From positions 5,046 through 69,045 of the forward strand of contig CALBDS010000048.1 in assembly GCA_937927415.1 (NCBI GenBank): a stretch of 64,000 nucleotides of DNA, written 5' to 3'. The notes under the pieces were generated by a model, which ran no database searches, was not told the origin of the DNA, and was given only the letters and a program-made list of their open reading frames with translations. Both the position numbers and the translations under genes were made by a program. Numbering within the stretch: the first letter of the stretch is position 1; each line of letters opens with the position of its first letter. Of the stretch, positions 25,103 to 34,282 are shown piece after piece. The DNA comes from an uncultured Rhodospirillaceae bacterium (lineage in GTDB: Bacteria > Pseudomonadota > Alphaproteobacteria > Azospirillales > Azospirillaceae).

Positions 25103-28012
25103 ATGATGGCGAACCTGACGATCACGCGGCGCCTGTGGCTGGCGTTCGGGTTGCTTCTGGTGCTGCTGGCGGCCCAGGCCGGGCTGGGGCTGCTCAACGT
25201 CAACCGCGGCGGGGTGAACGTCGCCACGCTGATGCGTTCGTCGGACGAAGCGGGGCTGGCGGGCACCCTGGAAAGCCGCATGGCCAGCCTGCGGATCGAG
25301 GCGCGCAATTACCTCTATTCCGGCGAGCCTCGCTATGTGGACGGGGTGCAGCAGCAGCGCCGCGCCCTCGAAGAGACGCTGAACCGGGAAGCGGAACTGA
25401 TCCGCGCCTCGTCGCACACCGCACTGTTCGGGGCCTTCGCCGACGCCCACGCCGCCTATCAGCGGGAATTCGACCGCGCCCGCCAGTTGCGCAACGACGC
25501 CGATACCCACCGGCGCGAACGGCTGGCCCCGGCCGGTGAACGCATCAACGGCCTGTTCGATGCCCTGATCGATGCCGCCGTCGCCACCCGCGACCCCGAC
25601 CTGATCCACCAGAGCGAACAGGCGGTCAAATCCTGGGTGCTGGCCCGCCTGTACGTCAGCCGTTACATCGGGCTGGGGGAAGTCGAGCTGGAACCGGCCA
25701 TCGACCGCAACATCGCCGCCATGGAGGATTTCCTGCGCCAGGCGGGTGCGCTGCCGGCGGCGGCGGGATTGCAGGACCGCATCGCGGCGGTGACGGCGGG
25801 GGTTCCCGCCTACCGCGACGGCTTCCGCACCGCCGCCGGGCTGATGAAGGAAATCAACCGCTACCGCGACGAGGTGATGGTCGCCGCCGGCGCCAAGGTG
25901 GCCGAGGCCGCCCACGCCATCGTCGCCGCCTCGCACACCGATCAGGACCGGCTGGGCACCGCGGCGGCGGCCGACGCGCGCTTTTCGGTCATCCTGACCG
26001 CGATCATCGCACTGGTGTCGCTGCTGGCCGGGGTGTGGGCGGCGGCGGCGATCGCCCGTTCCATCGTCCGCCCCCTGGCGGCGGTGAAGGAATCGATGGA
26101 GGCGCTGACCGACGGCCATCTGACCGTCGCCATCCCCCACACCGACGACCGCGACGAGGTGGGGGCCATGGCCCGCGCCGTCGCCGCCTTCAAGGATGAA
26201 TCGGTGGAGGCGCTGCGGTCGCGGATCGCGCTGGACGCGGTGTCGGCCAACATCATGATCGGCGATGCCGACGGCACCATCCGCTACACCAACCGCGCCA
26301 TCACCGCCATGTTCACCGACGCCCAGGCCGACCTGCGCAAGGAGATGAAGGGCTTCGACGCCCAATCCCTGACCGGGATGAACATCGACGGCTTCCACAA
26401 GGATCCGGGCCGCATCCGCCGGATGGTGGACGGGCTGGCCGACACTCACCGGGCGCAGATCGTGATCGGCAACCGCACCTTCGCCATCGCCGCCAGCCCG
26501 GTGATCGGACGCCACGGCGACCGGCTGGGCACGGTGATGGAATGGAAGGATCTGACCGCCGAACTGATCGTCGAAGGCGAGATCAGCGACATGGTGAGCG
26601 CCGCGGTGCGGGGCGACTTCGCACGCCGCATCGATCTGACGGGCAAGACCGGCTTCGCCCGCACCGTCAGCGAGGGCATCAACCATCTGGCCCAGAACGT
26701 TTCCGACGTGGCGGAGGATCTGGCGGCACTGCTGGAATCCCTGTCCCAGGGCGACCTGTCGCGGCGGATGGACAAGCATTACGAGGGCGTGTTCAACCGG
26801 CTGAAAGAGGATTTCAACGCCACGGTGGACAAGCTGTCGGTGATCGTGCGGCGCATCAACGACGCGTCCACCGCCATCGGGCAGGCCAGCCGGGAGGTGG
26901 CCGACGGCAGCCTGGACCTGTCGGAACGCACCGAGCAGCAGGCCTCCTCGCTGGAGGAAACCGCCGCCAGCATGGAGCAGATGGCCGCCACCGTGCGGTC
27001 CAACGCCGACAATGCCCAGCAGGTCAACGTCTTCGCCGCCGACGCCCGCAAGGCCGCCCAGCGCGGCGGCGAGGTGGCGGCGTCCGCGGTGGAGGCCATG
27101 CGCCGCATCGAACATTCGTCGCAGAAGATCAGCGACATCATCGGCGTGATCGATGAAATCGCCTTCCAGACCAACCTATTGGCGCTCAACGCCGCGGTGG
27201 AGGCGGCGCGCGCCGGTGACGCCGGCCGCGGCTTCGCCGTGGTGGCGCAGGAGGTGCGCAACCTCGCCCAGCGGTCGGCCCAGGCGTCGAAGGAGATCAA
27301 GGCCCTGATCCTTGATTCCGGCGCCCAGGTGCGCGACGGCGTGGATCTGGTCAGCAGCGCCGGCACCACCCTGACCGACATCGTCAGCGGCATCGCCCGC
27401 GTGGCCGATCTGGTGTCGGAAATCGCCCGCGCCACCGCCGAACAGGCGTCCGGCCTGGACGAGATCAACAACGCCGTGGCGCAGATGGACGAGATGACCC
27501 AGAAGAACGCGGCCCTGGTGGAGGAAAGCACCGCCGCCGCCCGTTCGCTGGAGGAACAGGCCCACAATCTGCGCGAACAGATGACCTTCTTCGCGCTGGA
27601 CGCCAACGGCGCCCAGGGCCACGGCAACGATCTGTCCCGCCACATCCAGTTGATCGAAAACACCAAGATCGACCATCTGAAGTTCCTGGAATCCGTCACC
27701 AACGCCATCAACGGCACCGGCGACGCCACCGTCGCCGGCCTGTCCAACCATCACCAGTGCCGGCTGGGCAAATGGTACGACACGGTGACCGACACCACCG
27801 TGCGGACCAGCCCCTATTTCGCCGCGTTGCAGGATCCCCACGCCGTGTTCCACGATCTGGGCCGCCAGGCTCTGGCCGCCCATGAGGCCGGCAACGGGGA
27901 CGAGGCGAAACGGCTGCTGGCCGAATTGGATGCCCAGTCGCGGACGGTGCTGACCCATCTGGACCAGCTGGCCACCGACGTGCGGGCACGGATGCGCGGG
28001 CGGGCGGCCTGA
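25103..28012 (+). CDS. Chemoreceptor with PAS and C-terminal CZB zinc-binding domain
   Basis: 969 residues (the ATG at 25106 is equally possible). Membrane segment 1 is at about 10-30, a helical periplasmic domain spans about 33-290 and membrane segment 2 is at 294-318. Then come HAMP, a cytoplasmic PAS-like domain (about 376-485), a second HAMP-like stretch, and the signalling hairpin with IDEIAFQTNLLALNAAVEAA. The last 120 residues are a chemoreceptor zinc-binding domain: KIDHLKFLESV, HHQCRLGKWYD and HAVFHDLG supply the expected His/Cys ligands. CZB domains sense zinc or oxidants such as HOCl in other bacteria. It sits between cheW and cheR, so it probably belongs to this pathway. Confidence 0.93.
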   Translation: MMANLTITRRLWLAFGLLLVLLAAQAGLGLLNVNRGGVNVATLMRSSDEAGLAGTLESRMASLRIEARNYLYSGEPRYVDGVQQQRRALEETLNREAELIRASSHTALFGAFADAHAAYQREFDRARQLRNDADTHRRERLAPAGERINGLFDALIDAAVATRDPDLIHQSEQAVKSWVLARLYVSRYIGLGEVELEPAIDRNIAAMEDFLRQAGALPAAAGLQDRIAAVTAGVPAYRDGFRTAAGLMKEINRYRDEVMVAAGAKVAEAAHAIVAASHTDQDRLGTAAAADARFSVILTAIIALVSLLAGVWAAAAIARSIVRPLAAVKESMEALTDGHLTVAIPHTDDRDEVGAMARAVAAFKDESVEALRSRIALDAVSANIMIGDADGTIRYTNRAITAMFTDAQADLRKEMKGFDAQSLTGMNIDGFHKDPGRIRRMVDGLADTHRAQIVIGNRTFAIAASPVIGRHGDRLGTVMEWKDLTAELIVEGEISDMVSAAVRGDFARRIDLTGKTGFARTVSEGINHLAQNVSDVAEDLAALLESLSQGDLSRRMDKHYEGVFNRLKEDFNATVDKLSVIVRRINDASTAIGQASREVADGSLDLSERTEQQASSLEETAASMEQMAATVRSNADNAQQVNVFAADARKAAQRGGEVAASAVEAMRRIEHSSQKISDIIGVIDEIAFQTNLLALNAAVEAARAGDAGRGFAVVAQEVRNLAQRSAQASKEIKALILDSGAQVRDGVDLVSSAGTTLTDIVSGIARVADLVSEIARATAEQASGLDEINNAVAQMDEMTQKNAALVEESTAAARSLEEQAHNLREQMTFFALDANGAQGHGNDLSRHIQLIENTKIDHLKFLESVTNAINGTGDATVAGLSNHHQCRLGKWYDTVTDTTVRTSPYFAALQDPHAVFHDLGRQALAAHEAGNGDEAKRLLAELDAQSRTVLTHLDQLATDVRARMRGRAA

Positions 28013-28017
28013 TTTCC

Positions 28018-28941
28018 ATGGAGCGAAGCGTCAACCGGACCAGGGCCGCGTTATCACCATCCGACCGGGCGGGGGGGACCGTTCCCCCCGCCACCTCCGG
28101 CCAGCGGGAATTCCCGTTCGAGCGGCGGCACTTCGATTTCATCGCCGCCATGATCTACCAGCTTGCCGGCATCCATCTGGCCGCCCACAAGGTCGAGATG
28201 GTCTATTCCCGGCTGGCCCGCCGGCTGCGCGACCTGCACCTGAAGGATTTCGACGCCTATTGCGCGCTGCTGGAAAGCGACGCCGCCGCGCGGGAGGTCA
28301 ATTTCCTGGTCAACGCCCTGACCACCAACCTGACCAGCTTCTTCCGCGAAAGCCACCATTTCGAACATCTGGCCCAGGTGGTGCTGCCCGGCGTGCGCCA
28401 GCGGCAGGCCGGCGCATCGCGCCCGCGGCTGCGCATCTGGTCGGCAGGCTGTTCGTCGGGGCAGGAGCCGTACACCATCGCCATGGTGGTCGCCCACGCT
28501 CTGGGCGGCGACATCCGCCGGTGGGATGCCCGCATCCTGGCCACCGACATCGACACCAACATGGTGGACACCGCCCGGCGCGGCCAATACCCCGGCGATC
28601 AGGCCGGCAGCATCCCCGGCCCCTTGCGCGACCGCTACACCCGCCGCCAGCGGAACGGCGACGGCGATCCGGTCATCGTCATGGACGACGAGTTGAAGCG
28701 GTTGATTACGTTCAAGCCGCTGAACCTGTTGGAACCCTGGCCGATGAAGGGGCCGTTCGACGCGATTTTTTGCCGCAACGTGCTGATTTACTTTGACCGT
28801 GCAGGGCGAACGCATGTCATAGAAAACTTTGCCCGCCTGCTCAGCCAGGACGGGTATCTTTTTCTTGGTCATTCAGAAAGTCTGTACGGCGTGTCAAACA
28901 GCTTTCAGCAGGCTGGTCCGACCATTTACCGGAGGCTTTGA
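28018..28941 (+). CDS. cheR: Chemotaxis protein methyltransferase CheR
   Basis: 307 residues. The N-terminal helical domain (FIAAMIYQLAGIHLAAHKVEM) and the SAM-binding domain (RIWSAGCSSGQEPYTIAMVV, ILATDIDTNMVDTARRG, FDAIFCRNVLIYFD) identify CheR, which methylates receptor glutamates using SAM. It starts 5 bases after the receptor gene and is followed by cheD within 4 bases, so the cluster is one operon. Confidence 0.96.
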   Translation: MERSVNRTRAALSPSDRAGGTVPPATSGQREFPFERRHFDFIAAMIYQLAGIHLAAHKVEMVYSRLARRLRDLHLKDFDAYCALLESDAAAREVNFLVNALTTNLTSFFRESHHFEHLAQVVLPGVRQRQAGASRPRLRIWSAGCSSGQEPYTIAMVVAHALGGDIRRWDARILATDIDTNMVDTARRGQYPGDQAGSIPGPLRDRYTRRQRNGDGDPVIVMDDELKRLITFKPLNLLEPWPMKGPFDAIFCRNVLIYFDRAGRTHVIENFARLLSQDGYLFLGHSESLYGVSNSFQQAGPTIYRRL

Positions 28942-28944
28942 CGC

Positions 28945-29571
28945 ATGACGCGGACCGGCAGCCGGCGCCTGGGCGATGGAGGGCGAAAAGGGGGCGGTTA
29001 TTTCAACCCGCAGTTCCAGGCCCACACGCTCAAGGTCTTTTTGGGCCACCATCAGGTCAGCGACCGCCCCGACGTGATGATGGTCACCACCCTGGGGTCG
29101 TGCGTGGCCGCGTGCATCTGGGACCCGGCGGCGGCGGTGGGGGGGATGAACCATTTCCTGCTGCCCGACGTGCCGGATTCCGAAACCGGCGGCGCCGACG
29201 CCGCCGCCCGTTACGGCAGCGTCGCCATGGAATGGCTCATCAACGACATCCTGTCGCGCGGCGGCCGGCGCGAACGGCTGGAGGTCAAGGTGTTCGGCGG
29301 CGCGCGGGTGATCGACAGCAGCTTCGACGTGGGCCGCAAGAACGGCGCCTTCGTCCTGGATTACGTCCGGCGGGAAGGGCTGACGCTCGCCGGGCAGGAT
29401 CTGGGGGGATCATCGGCCCGGCGGGTGCATTTCTTTCCCCACACCGGGCGCGCCATGCGCAAGCTGCTGCGCGCCGAAGCCCTGAACGAAACCGTGACGC
29501 AGGAAATGCATTTCCGCACCACCCTGCACCAGCGCCCCATCGAGGGCGATGTGGAACTGTTCGGAGACTGA
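28945..29571 (+). CDS. cheD: Chemoreceptor glutamine deamidase CheD
   Basis: 208 residues. Conserved CheD features are VTTLGSCVAACIWDP with the catalytic Cys, GGMNHFLLP with the catalytic His, and VKVFGGARV. CheD deamidates receptor glutamines to allow methylation, and can pair with CheC; a CheC-like gene lies at 50658. A GGAGG site 9 bases upstream supports the start. Confidence 0.95.
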   Translation: MTRTGSRRLGDGGRKGGGYFNPQFQAHTLKVFLGHHQVSDRPDVMMVTTLGSCVAACIWDPAAAVGGMNHFLLPDVPDSETGGADAAARYGSVAMEWLINDILSRGGRRERLEVKVFGGARVIDSSFDVGRKNGAFVLDYVRREGLTLAGQDLGGSSARRVHFFPHTGRAMRKLLRAEALNETVTQEMHFRTTLHQRPIEGDVELFGD

Positions 29572-29574
29572 CCC

Positions 29575-30636
29575 ATGCCGCGCCCCATCCGCGTCGTTAT
29601 CGTCGATGACAGCTCCCTGATGCGGGAAATGCTCAAGGACATCCTGGGCAACGAGGCCGGGATCGAGGTGGTGGGTGTGGCCCGCGATCCCTTCGAGGCC
29701 CGCGAGGTCATCAAGACCACCAACCCCGACGTCATCACGCTGGACGTGGAAATGCCGCGGATGGACGGTCTGGCGTTCCTGGAAAAGATCATGACCCTGC
29801 GCCCGACCCCGGTGGTGATGGTATCGTCGCTGACCCAGGAAGGATCCGACGCCACCATCCGCGCGCTGGAACTGGGGGCGGTGGATTGCGTCGCCAAGCC
29901 CGACGGGTCGGACGGCCATCGTTTCGAAACCATGGCATCCGAACTGGCGGGCAAGATCCGCATCGCCGCCACCGCGCGTCTTGGCATGCGCCGGGCCAAC
30001 CCGGCAGCACTCAAGCCGCTGGCCACCCCGCGCAAGGCCGGGGCCGGCAACCGCTTCATCGCCATCGGCGCCTCGACCGGCGGGGTGGAGCGCATCCGCG
30101 ACGTGCTGGCGATGATGCCCGCCGATTGCCCCCCCATTGTCATCACCCAGCACATGGGGCCGAGCTATGTTCCCAGCTTCGCCGCCCGGCTGGACAAGCA
30201 GACCCCGCCCCGCGTGCTGGTCGCCACCCACGGCGCCCGGCTGGTTCAGGGCACCGTCTACATCGCCCCCGGCGACCGCCATCTGGCGGTGGTGAAGGAT
30301 GGGGCCGGCTTTGCCTGTCAGATCCAGGACGGCCCGCAGGTCAGCGGCCACCGCCCATCGGTGGATGTGCTGTTCCAGTCGGTGGCCAGGGTCGCCGGCA
30401 CCCATGCGGTGGGGGTGATCCTGAGCGGCATGGGCCGCGACGGCGCCCAGGGGATGAAGGCCATGCGCGATGCCGGCGCCTACACGATCGGCGAGACGGA
30501 AACCAGCTGCGTGGTGTATGGAATGCCCCGTGCCGCCAAGGAATTGGGCGGTGTGGCGATCGAATTGCCGTTGGGACAGATCCCGGCGGAGATGTTGCGG
30601 GCCTTCGACGCCATCGGCGAACGGCCGAAGGCGTGA
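29575..30636 (+). CDS. cheB: Chemotaxis methylesterase CheB
   Basis: 353 residues. An N-terminal receiver (VDDSSLMRE; Asp in VITLDVEMPRMDG, about D56; Lys in CVAKPDG) is joined to a C-terminal esterase. The esterase shows GASTGGVERI with the catalytic Ser, VITQHMGPSYVPSFA with the catalytic His, and ILSGMGRDGAQGM with the catalytic Asp. It removes receptor methyl groups when phosphorylated by CheA. It lies 3 bases after cheD. Confidence 0.97.
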   Translation: MPRPIRVVIVDDSSLMREMLKDILGNEAGIEVVGVARDPFEAREVIKTTNPDVITLDVEMPRMDGLAFLEKIMTLRPTPVVMVSSLTQEGSDATIRALELGAVDCVAKPDGSDGHRFETMASELAGKIRIAATARLGMRRANPAALKPLATPRKAGAGNRFIAIGASTGGVERIRDVLAMMPADCPPIVITQHMGPSYVPSFAARLDKQTPPRVLVATHGARLVQGTVYIAPGDRHLAVVKDGAGFACQIQDGPQVSGHRPSVDVLFQSVARVAGTHAVGVILSGMGRDGAQGMKAMRDAGAYTIGETETSCVVYGMPRAAKELGGVAIELPLGQIPAEMLRAFDAIGERPKA

Positions 30637-30696
30637 CGGGAACGCGGCCGTCCGGCCGCGGTTTCCAGGCGGGTATCGTGTTGAGGAGTTGGTGAC

Positions 30697-31866
30697 ATGG
30701 CTTTCGACTGGCGCACCCACAAGGATACCGTGCCGCCGCAGCATGCGGTTGGTGCGGGCACGGCGGATCGGGGCGATGCCAGCACCGGCGCCGCCCCCGA
30801 CAGCCGTGTCAACCTGGATTACGGCCTGCTCGCCACCTGGATGGGCTTTGCCGACGTGCAGCGGCGCACGCTGGAGGCGATCCAGGGCGAGTTGAGCCGC
30901 ACGTCGGACCATGTGGAGGACGCCACCCTCGACCTGTCCGGCCGTTTCCGCGAACTGGCGGAATCGGCGCTGGACCAGTCGCGGCGGGTGGAAGAGATCG
31001 TCGCCATGGCCGGGTCGGTCGCCATCGACGGCGAACGGGTGCCGCTGGACGAGCTGGTCACCCACATGCAGGACATGATCGCCGAGATGATCTCCAACAT
31101 CGTCCAGCTTTCCATGCGCGCCATGAGCATGGTCTATCTGCTGGACGATGTGCAGAAGGACGTCAGCGAGCTGGAGAAATCCATCGGCGACATCGACGCC
31201 ATCAACCGCCAGACCAATTTCCTGGCGCTCAACGCCACCATCGAGGCCAGCCGCGCCGGAGAGGCCGGGCGCACCTTCGCCGTGGTGGCGCAGGAGGTGC
31301 GGCACCTGTCCCGCACCACGTCGGAGTTGGCCGACCGCATGCGCTCCAAGGTGACGGCGGTGGTCAAGGGTGTCCGCCACGGCCACGACATCCTGCGCGA
31401 CATCGCCAACACCGACATGTCCCCCCAGATGCTGGCCAAGGAACGGGTGGACAAGACCATGGAAAGCCTGGTCCAGCAGACCGCCCATTTCCAGGCGGTT
31501 CTGGAAACCGCCGCCACATCGTCGTCGGACATGTCGCAGACCATCGGCCACATGGTCACCCGCATGCAGTTCCAGGACCTGACCAAGCAGCGGCTGGAAG
31601 CGGTGAACGACAGCCTGTCGATCATCGCCGCCGGGCTTGAGGATCTGGAAAACCGCACCCGCGACGGAATGCCCGCCCACCACCTGGACGCGCCGATACC
31701 GCAGGAATGGTTGAACAACCTGTTGGAGCGTTTCAAACTTTCCGAGATGCGGCAGCGTTTCGTCCGTAAACTTCTGCTGGAAGGCAGCGCCCTTGACGAG
31801 CACGGCGCGCTTGACGTAGGCGTGCCGACGGATGAGAGTCCGTCCGACGATATCGAATTGTTCTAG
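30697..31866 (+). CDS. Soluble receptor-like protein with a CheZ-type phosphatase motif
   Basis: 389 residues with no membrane segment or signal peptide. The middle holds a receptor-like signalling tip, INRQTNFLALNATIEASRAG (about 170-189) with TFAVVAQEV after it. Further on, MQFQDLTKQRLEAVND contains D294 and Q298 in the same D-x3-Q spacing as the catalytic Asp143/Gln147 of enterobacterial CheZ (FQDLTGQ). The C-terminus, SPSDDIELF, resembles the acidic CheY-docking tail of CheZ. It may be a CheY-P phosphatase built on a receptor-like coiled coil, or a cytoplasmic receptor with a coincidental motif. It lies 60 bases after cheB with a GAGGAG ribosome site. Confidence 0.75.
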   Translation: MAFDWRTHKDTVPPQHAVGAGTADRGDASTGAAPDSRVNLDYGLLATWMGFADVQRRTLEAIQGELSRTSDHVEDATLDLSGRFRELAESALDQSRRVEEIVAMAGSVAIDGERVPLDELVTHMQDMIAEMISNIVQLSMRAMSMVYLLDDVQKDVSELEKSIGDIDAINRQTNFLALNATIEASRAGEAGRTFAVVAQEVRHLSRTTSELADRMRSKVTAVVKGVRHGHDILRDIANTDMSPQMLAKERVDKTMESLVQQTAHFQAVLETAATSSSDMSQTIGHMVTRMQFQDLTKQRLEAVNDSLSIIAAGLEDLENRTRDGMPAHHLDAPIPQEWLNNLLERFKLSEMRQRFVRKLLLEGSALDEHGALDVGVPTDESPSDDIELF

Positions 31867-31951
31867 AATGGAAATGCCTGTCCGCACCCGGCCATTGCAC
31901 GGCGGGAATGCGGACCGGGATCAGCATGGGGCCAGCAGGGGTTACGGAATC

Positions 31952-32257
31952 ATGGATTACGCTATCGAGGCGAAGGATCACGAATCGATTGTCCGACTGC
32001 GCGGCCGGCTGACCTTCAACGACCACGCCAAGCTGCGGACCCTCATCACCGAAATGCAGGGCAGCAAGGGCAAGCGGCAGATTCTCGACCTCGGCAATCT
32101 GGAGTTCGTCGATTCCGCCGGGATCGGCATGCTGCTGATTGCGCACGAGGAAATGGGCAACGCCGACAAGCAGCTTGTGCTGCGCGGGGCCGCCGGGCAG
32201 GTGAAGCGGGTGCTCAGCGTCGCCCAGCTCGGCAAAATCGTCACCGTCGAGGATTGA
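31952..32257 (+). CDS. STAS-domain anti-sigma-factor antagonist
   Basis: 101 residues. It is a SpoIIAA/RsbV-like STAS domain with IVRLRGRLTFNDH, KRQILDLGNLEFVDSAGIGM (S55 is the phosphorylatable Ser) and VLSVAQLGKIVTVED. In partner switching, the dephosphorylated form binds the serine kinase encoded just downstream and the PP2C phosphatases restore it. The ATG at 31952 begins the conserved fold. About 85 bases separate it from the preceding gene, so it may have its own promoter or share the chemotaxis transcript. Confidence 0.9.
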   Translation: MDYAIEAKDHESIVRLRGRLTFNDHAKLRTLITEMQGSKGKRQILDLGNLEFVDSAGIGMLLIAHEEMGNADKQLVLRGAAGQVKRVLSVAQLGKIVTVED

Positions 32258-32261
32258 TCCG

Positions 32262-33044
32262 GTGGCAACGGCTGCCCCCCTTCCTTTCGATGCGCTCCAG
32301 GGTGCCGGCCTTCCGGCCGGCTGGGTGCGCATCCTGGCGGACGGTTGCCACATCCGGCCCGCACCGCCCGTTCCCGCCCCGGCATCCGGCCCGGACGGGC
32401 GGGTGCTGGTGCTGCTGGGCGGGGAGGAGGACGCCGCCGATTCCACCCTGTGGGCACCCCCTTACGCCGCCTGGGTGGAGGCCACGTCGCCCGCCACCCC
32501 CGGCCGGCACCCGGATGACAGCGCCTCGCCCGCCGGCGTGCTGCCGGCGGTGACCGCCGCGGTGGCCCGCGCCGGTCATGCGCATCTGTTCGCCTCCCTC
32601 AGCACCGCCACCGCCAACGCCGTGCATCTGGCCGGGCGGGTGATGGCCGCCGTCTCCGCCCGCCGGTCCCTGACCGACGCCCAGCGCGACGACATGGAAC
32701 TGGCCCTGCACGAGGCCATCTCCAACGCCGTGGTCCACGGCAACCTGCAGGTCGCCGGCATGAAGGGGCTGAACGTGGACGCGCTGGACCGCTTCTCCCA
32801 CGATCTGGCCCGGCGCATGGCCGACCCCGCCTTTGCCGGACGGCGGGTGGAGGTGAGCTGCTGGCTGGAACCGGACGCCCTGACCGTGGATGTCACCGAC
32901 GAGGGCAGCGGTTTCGAACCCGCCCCCAAGGCGGGCGCCACCCCCGACGCCAGCGGCCGGGGGCTGGATCTCATCACCCTGCTGGCCCAGTCGGTGGAAC
33001 TGCTCGACCATGGCCGGCGCATCCGGATGAGGTTCACCCTGTGA
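32262..33044 (+). CDS. RsbW-like HATPase (anti-sigma/serine kinase family)
   Basis: 260 residues from GTG 32262. The N-terminal 100 residues are not recognised. The C-terminal part is a HATPase_c_2 domain: MELALHEAISNAVVHGNL (N box), VDVTDEGSGFEP (G1) and ASGRGLDLITLLAQSVEL (G2). Such proteins phosphorylate STAS antagonists and sequester a target, often a sigma factor. It lies 4 bases after the STAS gene and overlaps the next by 4, so the set is tightly coupled. No sigma-factor gene is adjacent, so the final target is unknown. Confidence 0.87.
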   Translation: MATAAPLPFDALQGAGLPAGWVRILADGCHIRPAPPVPAPASGPDGRVLVLLGGEEDAADSTLWAPPYAAWVEATSPATPGRHPDDSASPAGVLPAVTAAVARAGHAHLFASLSTATANAVHLAGRVMAAVSARRSLTDAQRDDMELALHEAISNAVVHGNLQVAGMKGLNVDALDRFSHDLARRMADPAFAGRRVEVSCWLEPDALTVDVTDEGSGFEPAPKAGATPDASGRGLDLITLLAQSVELLDHGRRIRMRFTL

Positions 33045-34282
33045 GTGCTGCGGCCGACGCCCCATCGGATCCCTCCCCAGGGCGGGGCACGGCCGCACCG
33101 CGCCCCGCCATCGGCGACTGTCACATCCTGGTGGTGGACGACACCGACTTCAACCGGCTGCTGATCGGCACGCTGCTGGAAGACGCCGGCTATCACAACG
33201 TCGCCTATGCCAAGGATGGGGTGGAGGCGCTGGAAGCCATGGCGCGGCAGGTGCCCGATCTGGTGATTCTCGACATCATGATGCCGGGCATGGACGGGTA
33301 CGAGGTGTGCCGCCGCCTGCGCGCCGACCCGGCGCTGGCCGATGTGCCGGTTCTGGTGCAGACGGCGCTGTCGTCCAGCGACGACCGCAACCAGGCCTTT
33401 GCCGCCGGCACCACCGACCTCATCACCAAGCCCATCGAGCGCACCGAGTTGCTGGCGCGGGTGGGCATCCATCTGGAAAACCGGGTGCTGGTCCGCGATC
33501 TCAGCCATTACCGCACGCGGGTGGAAGGGGAACTGGCGGTCGCCCGCTCCATGCAGGACCATCTGCTCCCCACCCGCCCGGTGCTGGAGGCCGTCACCGC
33601 CCGGACCGGGGCGTGCATCCGCGTCCACAGCCTGCCGGCCCACGACATGGGCGCCGACATCTGGGGGGTGGTGCCGCTGGACGGGCCGCGGTTCGGGATC
33701 TACCTGCTGGACATGGCCGGACGCGGGGTAACGGCCGCCCTCAGCGCGTTCCGTATGCACACCCTGATCCACGAGCCGGGAACGCCGCTGGATGATCCCG
33801 CCGCCTTTCTGAACGACGTCAACCGCCGGGCCGCCACGCTGCTGGAACTGGGCGACCACGCCGCCCTGCTGTATGGGGTGGTGGACACCGCCAACGACCG
33901 TTTCACCTATGCCGCGGCGGCGTCCATGCCGCCGCTGATGGTCATCGGCGGACGGATCACCCATGGGACGGTGGACGACGTGCCGCTGGGGGTGTCGGCG
34001 GACACACGCTATGAGGTGCGCGCCCTGCCCTTTCCCCCCGATGGGGTCCTGATGCTGCATTCCAACGCCATCCATGACGCCCTGGACGGGGATAAGGCGA
34101 ACGGAGATGGGGCGGACGGCGACAACGGGCTGGCCGGGATGGTGGTGCGGACGCTGACCGCCCCCGATCGCCCCACCGGCTTCGCCGGCATGTCCGCGGC
34201 CCTGGAAGCAGCACTGGGATCGGCACCGGGGGACGACCACACCTTCATCTGGATCGACCGGACCGGCGGAGGGACGGCATGA
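33041..34282 (+). CDS. Receiver-PP2C (SpoIIE/RsbU-like) phosphatase 1
   Basis: 413 residues from GTG 33041. The receiver (about 25-145; VVDDTDFN; Asp in LVILDIMMPGMDG, D78; Lys in LITKPIE) is followed by a coiled-coil linker and a SpoIIE-type PP2C domain. The PP2C motifs are present but partly changed: HDMGADIWG where relatives have ELGGDF, then YLLDMAGRGVTAAL, and GDDHTFIWI at the end. It should dephosphorylate the STAS protein when its receiver is phosphorylated. It overlaps both neighbours by 4 bases. Confidence 0.92.
   Translation: MSAAADAPSDPSPGRGTAAPRPAIGDCHILVVDDTDFNRLLIGTLLEDAGYHNVAYAKDGVEALEAMARQVPDLVILDIMMPGMDGYEVCRRLRADPALADVPVLVQTALSSSDDRNQAFAAGTTDLITKPIERTELLARVGIHLENRVLVRDLSHYRTRVEGELAVARSMQDHLLPTRPVLEAVTARTGACIRVHSLPAHDMGADIWGVVPLDGPRFGIYLLDMAGRGVTAALSAFRMHTLIHEPGTPLDDPAAFLNDVNRRAATLLELGDHAALLYGVVDTANDRFTYAAAASMPPLMVIGGRITHGTVDDVPLGVSADTRYEVRALPFPPDGVLMLHSNAIHDALDGDKANGDGADGDNGLAGMVVRTLTAPDRPTGFAGMSAALEAALGSAPGDDHTFIWIDRTGGGTA

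Noticed and set aside
22012..25308. A 1098-codon open frame on the minus strand across cheA and cheW
   Set aside because: Antisense shadow of well-supported chemotaxis genes; no family features.
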